Source: Mytilus galloprovincialis (lineage: Eukaryota > Mollusca > Bivalvia > Mytilida > Mytilidae). Taken from it: a stretch of 64,000 bases of DNA. The notes under the pieces were generated by a model. It worked only from the letters and a program-made list of their open reading frames with translations. It did not search any database and was not told the DNA's origin. A program made the position numbers and the translations under genes. Within the stretch, counting starts at the first letter, position 1. Each line of letters begins with the position of its first letter. Positions 59,601-64,000 of this stretch are shown one piece after another. Where the stretch lies: NCBI RefSeq assembly GCF_965363235.1, contig NC_134851.1, positions 57,779,522 to 57,843,521 on the forward strand, in the 5' to 3' direction.

Positions 59601-61229
59601 TGACTGTTTCCATTTAAAAAAAAAACATAATATCAATTTATTTAGCAACTCGTACAGAATGGTACCACCAAGCTTACATCTTTATGATTTTAATACTAAA
59701 TTTATTAGCTAATGCATATTCTTCTTAGAATTTTGAGTGCATTCAGAGCGATGCTGGTGTTCAAATGTAAAAAAAAAAAGAATTTGAACATATCCTATTT
59801 GACAGCAAGCTAATACTTCGAATAGTGCCGAATTTACCGCAGGAGATTGAGGACTTGAAATGGCATATCAAGTTATTGTGTATTCATTTAAGAGCTTTTT
59901 AAATAAAATTGTTCGTTTCACAATGTTTTGGAAAAAAAACTGTTTTCTAAATATTTAAAATGCTGTTGTGATTATGACAAATCATCTTTCATTGTTGGCA
60001 GAACATTGCGCTTTAAACAAAATAAGAAGGGGCTTAAAATAAGCCTTAATTATATATTTCACTAGAGCAGACCCGTGATATCGCGGGTCCAGACTGAATT
60101 AAAGTATTTAACTATGCGTAAGCCTTATTTTAGTATTGGTATTGTCATCTGATAAAGTCATGCCGATTATAAGATACACAGTTTTCTCTGCTTTCAAAAT
60201 CATTCTGTTTGACCTTAAAATTTATCAATTATTGGTAATATTATTTTTTTTGGAAAACAAAAGGTCCTGAAATGGAGTATTTTTTCAATCAACAGCATTG
60301 TAAATAAAGTTGAATTCTTTTATTCGCTGTTTTACGTCCTGCCTGCTAACAAATTGAAAACTGTAACTATACGCTTTATTTTAAGTCCAGATTTTTAGTA
60401 TTCGTATTGTTATCTTAGAAAGTCTTACTGATTAAAATACTACCATAAGGAACATTTTGACAATGATTGAATTTAGTAGTGTCAACCCTGTGATTATGAC
60501 CCGTGTATATAACAAAGTCCTTAATACACCGATTTGATGGTGCGCCTGTCAGATGCGGAACGTACAGATAAGGTAATAGGTAACAGGTGAATATACTATT
60601 GGTATCGGTATCGGATTCGACGCGGAACTTGTTAATGATTAGCACTATTAATTATGTGGAAAACAAAAGGGTCTGGAGTGGTGTAATTTTTAATCTACAC
60701 CATTGTCCTATATTAGTTATATATAAAGTTGAATTCTTTGATTTGTCGTCTCGTTATTTTAGTATTATAGATACTTTTCCCCCACAATCATTTTCTTTAA
60801 GTTTGGGTTCCTTCACAATCTTACACAAGTTAAACACTTAACAGAATCCTTAAGACTTTTTTTTAATTAGACAAATTCTGTTCATGAATTATGGATAATA
60901 AAACAAGTTTCATTCCATTTTAGGTACACCACAAGTCACAACAACCTCCTCTGTTTTGAAAGCTAATTATGGAGATGAAGTCACGCTTGAATGCATTGTC
61001 CGTGCAACACCAAAAGAATTCGAGATTTACTGGTATAAAAATATCAACGGACAAAATCACGTTACATTTATAAATGAAAAATTTCCTGGAATTTCTGGAA
61101 GTTCTGTGGAGACTCCTTCGCTAACAATAAAATATACTACCCCTGCAAACGAAGGTAGTTACAGTTGTTATGCTCAAAATGCAGCTGGAGTTACTGCAAG
61201 TAAAACAATCAAATTGATTGTAGAGGCAG
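44619..61229 (+). CDS. immunoglobulin-superfamily protein, 5' eleven coding exons
   Basis: Visible exons: 44619-44667, 46090-46122, 49495-49785, 50252-50557, 51680-51979, 52594-52899, 54694-54984, 55754-55807, 56954-57256, 57685-57978, 60924-61229. They join in frame to 844 residues. A signal peptide (MTKRLRVSDVALFLLIVMC) is followed by eight Ig domains, one per exon, with an 18-codon exon between Ig5 and Ig6. Every internal exon is phase 1-1, the usual pattern of Ig-domain shuffling, so any can be skipped without breaking the frame. No transmembrane segment is seen; the gene continues past the window, so secreted or membrane-bound is undecided. Domains look I-set/V-like (xVxWxR, SLTI, GxYxCxAxN). 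Likely an adhesion or recognition molecule; specific function unknown. Confidence 0.85.
44850..45180 (+). repeat. dispersed repeat in Ig intron 1
   Basis: taaccgctgtttgacagaca, gttacaaactaaaaccgagg and tagtgggttgaacttgattt match 41500-41630 and, in the last part, the aaaatggtgga family. Confidence 0.55.
45370..45845. other. compositionally distinct island, unknown
   Basis: Overlapping open frames of 60-80 codons on both strands and higher G+C than neighbouring DNA (gcgttccgggacgaaggtcg, gggcgcccaactttggcgag). No family is recognised; there are no splice-phase arguments. It could be a fragment of a mobile element inserted in intron 1. Confidence 0.35.
46090..46122 (+). CDS. Ig gene exon 2: end of signal peptide
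   Basis: The acceptor is ttttacag and the donor is gtaagt. Eleven codons, VMCALHVETVF, complete the hydrophobic segment; cleavage probably falls after this run. Phase 1-1. Confidence 0.75.
46300..46450. repeat. dispersed repeat (acgcgtctggcgtac family)
   Basis: tcctcaatgctcttcaactt, gagcgtcactgatgagtctt, gacgaaacacgcgtctggcg. Same family as 24271 (inverted relative to it) and 63935. Confidence 0.75.
46800..47095. repeat. degenerate array of agaactg/cagttct words
   Basis: About fifteen half-palindromic words (tagaactg, cagttctac, agaattgat, ctagaat) recur every 15-30 bp on both strands. The left part is agaactga..tcagttct, drifting to tagaattgat..aaattc on the right. It lies in Ig intron 2. 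Confidence 0.7.
47690..49260 (-). pseudogene. Penelope-like reverse transcriptase, frameshifted copy
   Basis: Minus-strand pieces in order: a start-side segment at 48986-49174; then 48580-48952 with FDFSTLYTKI and QTVGIPMGTN (RT motifs A and B); after a frameshift near 48577, 48285-48557 with FLYYYEADF and RYIDDVLSLNN (catalytic YxDD, motif C); then 47949-48290 with an RT-thumb region ending near YGITVSQMI. The last ~220 bp (47690-47910) is the element's 3' end, found alone at 4362, 8743 and 16736. The break after GTN and further stops make this copy inactive. It lies antisense in Ig intron 2. I see no endonuclease domain. Confidence 0.78.
49495..49785 (+). CDS. Ig gene exon 3: Ig1
   Basis: Ninety-seven codons. 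Cysteines in strands B (VTLHCRI) and F (GQYICYG) are present, with a VYVFWRK tryptophan strand and NPSLIINYAKFDDSGQY. The acceptor is taken at gaag 49491-49494 because the frame needs a phase-1 entry; it is less canonical than the others, so the start could be off by a few codons. Confidence 0.82.
50252..50557 (+). CDS. Ig gene exon 4: Ig2, lacks the strand-B cysteine
   Basis: One hundred and two codons, open throughout. It starts DPAIEVDQSKYEVNYG. The strand-B position reads VTLRASI instead of a Cys, whereas strand F keeps AGNFTCFAT, so the canonical disulphide cannot form. KVFWKLNNNGVVTTIDS is shared with Ig6. The NFT beside the Cys is an N-glycosylation sequon. Confidence 0.9.
50575..50905 (+). 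repeat. dispersed repeat (gatgtggtatgat family)
   Basis: aagaagatgtggtatgatac, cgtacggccttcaacaatga, ctataaaagccccgaaatga, ggctcctaacttgggacagg, gtgtggcggggttaaacatg. It is the longest copy of the family seen in pieces at 2535, 18480, 26470, 26680, 29735 and, inverted, 17640 and 47200. Confidence 0.7.
51680..51979 (+). CDS. Ig gene exon 5: Ig3
   Basis: One hundred codons. VPNVRVEKKMYESVYGEDVT opens it, with IYCIVIAEPP (Cys B), DVYWERV, STNPSLTI and TYRCFATN (Cys F). Closest partner is Ig7 (shared SVYGE, PPI, VYWE, GSxGYxGIS). Confidence 0.93.
52042..52308. mobile_element. 267-bp MITE with TTAA duplication
   Basis: TTAA at 52038-52041 and 52309-52312 flank GGTGGTACCCACCACC and its imperfect complement agtggtagatactgcc. 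The inner right side carries agttatctccctgtag, a motif I associate with bivalve MITEs. Lies in an Ig intron. Confidence 0.7.
52594..52899 (+). CDS. Ig gene exon 6: Ig4
   Basis: One hundred and two codons. KPTVTTTSSVLKANFGDKIT, then LGCLV (Cys B), KIYWIKR, FPGISGSSIETPSLTIKYA and GYYSCFAEN (Cys F). Strongly alike to Ig8 and to the pseudo-exon at 37501. Confidence 0.93.
52920..54690. other. Ig intron 6, repeats only
   Basis: An aaaatggtgga-family copy lies at 53905-54040 (aaatcacaaaaatactgaac). The 118-codon minus frame at 53301-53657 has no recognised family and no splice support. Nothing else is seen. Confidence 0.45.
54694..54984 (+). CDS. Ig gene exon 7: Ig5
   Basis: Ninety-seven codons. 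ALPEVSVPLQDLVVETGLEV, ILTCSIHAVPP (Cys B), LEVFWQRN, VSNPSLTIQKTSASMSGEYA and CIARN (Cys F). It has no duplicate partner in the window; it is nearest to the Ig3/Ig7 type. Confidence 0.92.
55037..55269. mobile_element. 233-bp MITE with perfect 16-bp TIRs
   Basis: tgagctgcgtcggata at 55037-55052 and its exact complement at 55254-55269. No open frame. Lies in the intron after Ig5. Confidence 0.8.
55754..55807 (+). CDS. Ig gene exon 8: 18-codon micro-exon
   Basis: Strong acceptor (tttgttttgcag) and donor (gtaagt). It encodes VEQIKKSRSLSGGQSNNQ, a basic then Ser/Gly/Gln/Asn-rich linker with no cysteine. Phase 1-1, so it is an optional cassette. It separates the first Ig block from the duplicated block, probably as a flexible hinge. 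Confidence 0.7.
55820..56940. other. Ig intron 8, nothing recognised
   Basis: Two overlapping plus frames of 86 and 96 codons at 56498-56909 lack family similarity and are not called. No repeat family was identified with confidence. Confidence 0.4.
56954..57256 (+). CDS. Ig gene exon 9: Ig6, lacks the strand-B cysteine
   Basis: One hundred and one codons. DPIIDVAKDKYTVLHGHSVT, then LITSIRY where Cys B should be. KVFWKMNNNGVVTTIDS, TSEAGNFTCFVTN (Cys F) follow. It is the duplicate of Ig2 and shares its missing cysteine and its NFT sequon; a second sequon, NSS, occurs in YDNSSLF. Confidence 0.92.
57685..57978 (+). CDS. Ig gene exon 10: Ig7
   Basis: Ninety-eight codons. LPIVRVEQNQYQSVYGENVT, LNCNIFSDPP (Cys B), VNVYWEIV, KNPSLTIMHSTTFHTGQYRC (Cys F) and FARNAVGTSG. 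Duplicate of Ig3, with a deletion of a few residues between strands C and D. Confidence 0.93.
57990..60100. other. Ig intron 10, first part
   Basis: An aaaatggtgga-family copy is at 58728-58900. cccgtgatatcgcggg at 60070-60085 is a palindromic repeat end also seen at 8634. No exon found. Confidence 0.45.
60105..60790. repeat. diverged direct repeat, two units
   Basis: gtatttaactatgcg..ttattttagtattggtattgt at 60105 is echoed by aactatacgctttattttaa and tagtattcgtattgttatct at 60365. Both units run on to a ggaaaacaaaaggg/tcctg..gg block and aaagttgaattcttt. The second unit carries an insertion. Confidence 0.6.
60924..61229 (+). CDS. Ig gene exon 11: Ig8
   Basis: One hundred and two codons. 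TPQVTTTSSVLKANYGDEVT, LECIVRATP (Cys B), EIYWYKN, FPGISGSSVETPSLTIKYT and GSYSCYAQN (Cys F). Duplicate of Ig4. It ends with a gtaatt donor, so at least one more exon must lie beyond; none is seen up to 64000. Confidence 0.93.
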
Positions 61230-61689
61230 GTAATTATTTTTATTTGATATCCATTACATGCGTATTTGATTAAACATGGAGATACGACAAAACCATGATC
61301 TCGACCCAAAGATGAATGAAAATAACCAGATTAGACGTATTTACTGGCATCCAATGATCTACAAACACGGAAACATATCGCTGGGTAGTTCGCCTATATG
61401 TACTCGTCGTTAAATTCCCGCAATTAGAGGCGGTGGTGTCAAAGCGTATATAGTATCGATTTAAGTTGAAACAGATTGTGTGTAAGGTGTATACCCTCTA
61501 ATAACGAAATCTATATAGATATCAGCCAGCGTAACTTTGTTAATGAAATATATAATATGCAAAATACATGTATCTACCTCCTACACGCTTCAAGAAATAT
61601 TACACGCACATGTGGAACCGTATACGTTCAATTTAAGGTTAGTTGGCGTAATTTAATTTTAATACACGCTTATAACACTACAAGCCAGT

Positions 61690-61930
61690 AATATTTTAAA
61701 TTGGCCTAAATCTGTACTCGACTGTACTGATTTTTATTCGACCAGTCTGAATTGGTCTGAAATTAACTTCATAATACTCGACTGCAGTTTAAACCGTACT
61801 TAACAGTATGAACTTGTACTCGACCAGTTCTTAACCATTTTATACGTGTCTGAACCATGTTAGACCTAGTTGTACCATTCTTGACCTACATGTAATCTGA
61901 ACCATACTCGACCAAGTCTGAATCAGCCTA
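61690..61930. repeat. degenerate array of actcgac/gtctgaa words
   Basis: tactcgac, gaccagtctgaa, tctgaacca, cttgacc and related words recur about every 15-25 bp. Texture is like 46800-47095 but with a different core word. No coding frame fits. Confidence 0.6.
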
Positions 61931-62373
61931 GATCTTTTCCTTGTAAATACCAACTGATTTTTTATTTTTATCAATTTAGGAAATGTTTTTAAAACAAATG
62001 AAATTTAAACAACAACTTGAAATTCAAAGTTTTTTCAATATAGTATTGAAATTAAAATTTCACAATAATCAATTATGATATAACTTAAACACAATATTCG
62101 TCAACACTTACAAACATATATACATGTTTATCAACTTTAAAATCTAAATAAAACAAGCTAATCGAAATAAATTGTGACTAATGTTTTTTATGTTAATAAA
62201 AAAAATTTGAATGTTTCAGAAGTATTTTATGGTAATTGGACTATTTTCACCATTAAATTAAGCCGTAGTATAGATTTGTTGGTGTCAGTTGATTTTAGTA
62301 AATAGAGAGTGAATATATTTTTTATTAATACATATATAAAATAGCATATAAAGCAACTTAATAAATTTTAAAA

Positions 62374-63140
62374 AGAGGGACGAAATATACCAAAGGGACA
62401 GTCAAACTCATAAATCTAAAAAAACTGACAACGCCATGGCTAAAAATGAAAAAGGACAATCAAACAACAGCACACATGACACAGCACAGAAAACTAAGGA
62501 ATAAACAACACGAACCCCACCAAAAAACTAGGGGTGATATCAGGTGCTCCGTAAGGGTAAGCAGATCCTGCTCCACATGTGGCACCCGTCGTGTTGCTTA
62601 TGTGATAAACTAGCCGGTAAATAGTCTAATTCGGTAGGTCACATTCATGAAAGGGAAGGGGATTGTAGTTACGACGTTAGGAACATATCCGATATCATTT
62701 GTGAAATGGTTATTCCGTAACGGTCAACCGACTCGTGATGGCATCCGTAAAATGTACGAAGGGATGATTTCAACTGCACCATTTGGAACTCTTGGTTTAA
62801 TAGCTTCCTTGTGATGAGCAACCCCTATCAAGAAAATCATGATAGGAAATGCAAGCACGGGAATATCGTATCAATTGTGAGATATATACCCCGTATGCAG
62901 GTGCTGCCGGAATGTTGCTACTTAGAAATGGAAAGTTCACAATTGCAAAGCTGAAATCATCTCTTTTGTCGTAAAGTTTTGTTTTCAACCGACCCTCATT
63001 GTGCATTTTTAGTCAGGATATGAGGCCGACTTAACTGTATCTGTAGTATCCTTTATCTCTATCTCGATGGGAATTATGCGTTCCACATAGTCACCAAATT
63101 TTGAATTATTTAATGAAAGAACATCATCTATATATTGTTA
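62374..63140 (-). pseudogene. 5'-truncated reverse transcriptase copy
   Basis: It closely matches 47690-48470: the same 3' end (gagggacgaaatataccaaa), then frames reading YGVYISQLIRYSRACISYHD and EGRLKTKLYDK on the minus strand. It stops at a point just before the YxDD box. Internal stops separate the pieces. It probably lies in a downstream intron or the 3' flank of the Ig gene. Confidence 0.8.
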
Positions 63141-63233
63141 TGTAAACACAATATAAACAAGTGATACTGCAAGCTACTGCTCACTGATGATACCCCCGCC
63201 GCAAGTGGATAATATTAATAGTGTAAAAATATG

Positions 63234-63625
63234 CAAGTGTTTGGTAAACAGGAAGTTGTCGAGTGATGCATCTGAAAACGCATAACACGGTATAGCTGAC
63301 TTATATAAATCCTGAAACCAAATTTCAGAAATCCTTGTATTGTAGTTCCTGAGAACAATGTGACGAAAATTTTCAACTTGGCTATCATGTGTAAAGTCAT
63401 ACAAGTGTTCGGTAAACAGGAAGTTGTCAAGTGATCAATCTGAAAACGCATCACACAGTATAGCTGACTTAGATAAACCCTGAAACCAAATTTCAGAAAT
63501 CCTTGTATTGTAGTTCCTGAGAAAAATGCGACGAAAAATATTCATGGGACGGACGGACGGACTGACGGACTGACGGAAGAACAGACAGAGGTAAAACAGT
63601 ATACCCCCCTTTTTTAAAGTGGGGG
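63234..63625 (+). repeat. 168-bp direct repeat with ggacggacgg tail
   Basis: caagtgtt(t/c)ggtaaacagg starts units at 63234 and 63402. Each has caaatttcagaaatccttgt and attgtagttcctgagaa. The second runs into gggacggacggacggactga and a ccccc..ggggg end. The layout (duplicated unit then GGAC tract) parallels 7376-7900 with unrelated unit sequence. Confidence 0.78.
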
Positions 63626-63934
63626 TATAATAAGAAAGATATGGTCTACTTAATTAAACAATTTCACAGTGTTTCATATAATGGGTTTTTCTTAAATAAA
63701 ATGCCCATGTAAAATATCATATAGCATGTATATTGTGTATTTGGAAGAAAAAAACATATATGGTGTATTTGAAAATAACATTTGCTATCATTAACCACGT
63801 ATTTCCAATATTGCAATGGTATAAAAATCATGTAATATTCCACCGAGCATATTAAATATATAACATGAATGATATGCTCCAGATGGGCAATGCAATACTA
63901 AATGTTGAACAACCTGACTTTTTTTTTGAACTTT

Positions 63935-64000
63935 GGATCCTCAATGCTCTTCAACTTTGTATTTGTTTGGTTTATAACTATTTTGATATAAGCGTCACTG
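63935..64000. repeat. dispersed repeat cut by the window end
   Basis: tggatcctcaatgctcttca through ataagcgtcactg matches 46315-46385. Truncated by the end of the sequence. Confidence 0.75.

Overview
The window is animal nuclear DNA, most likely from a bivalve mollusc and probably a Mytilus-like mussel. The reasons are the AT-rich base composition, short phase-consistent exons with GT/AG borders in long introns, and a dense load of dispersed repeats of types I recognise from mussel genomes. Those include a tRNA-derived SINE, Penelope-like reverse transcriptase fragments, many small MITEs, and repeats ending in GGAC/GACGG tracts. The organism call rests on pattern recognition, not on a search. 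There are no bacterial-style operons, CRISPR arrays or rRNA genes.

Two genes can be assembled by hand. (1) A Rab5-like small GTPase runs on the minus strand from about 22.9 kb to 13.1 kb. Six exons join in frame to give 211 residues. All five G boxes are present, the N terminus is MACC, and there is no C-terminal prenylation cysteine. Its first exon, with more than 1 kb of upstream DNA, is duplicated at 35.6 kb, giving a possible alternative promoter and first exon. (2) A secreted or membrane immunoglobulin-superfamily gene runs on the plus strand from 44.6 kb to at least 61.2 kb. It has two small signal-peptide exons, eight single-exon Ig domains, and an 18-codon micro-exon. All its visible internal exons are phase 1-1. 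A three-domain module (Ig2-Ig3-Ig4) is duplicated as Ig6-Ig7-Ig8. A decayed Ig4/Ig8-type exon lies 7 kb upstream of the gene, at 37.5 kb. The 3' end of the gene lies outside the window.

Layout. 0-13 kb: no gene seen; palindromic satellite, hairpins, MITEs and a 91-bp minisatellite. 13-23 kb: the Rab gene. Intron 1 holds a 3.19-kb foldback element with ~485-bp inverted repeats and a 5-bp target duplication; other introns hold retroelement ends and an ACGCT-rich repeat. 22.9-25 kb: first exon, duplicated upstream region, and a SINE. 25.06-31.72 kb: a 6.66-kb element bounded by TTAA and 31-bp terminal inverted repeats. 33-35 kb: a reverse transcriptase relic cut up by two large hairpins. 35.6-37.2 kb: second copy of the Rab first-exon segment and SINE. 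37.5 kb: Ig pseudo-exon. 38-44.6 kb: no gene seen. 44.6-61.2 kb: the Ig gene, with an antisense reverse transcriptase relic in intron 2. 62.4-63.1 kb: another truncated reverse transcriptase copy.

The two genes show no obvious functional link. The parts most worth following are the N-anchored Rab architecture with its duplicated first exon, the intron-1 transposon with RSS-like ends, and the Ig gene with its cysteine-deficient domain pair.
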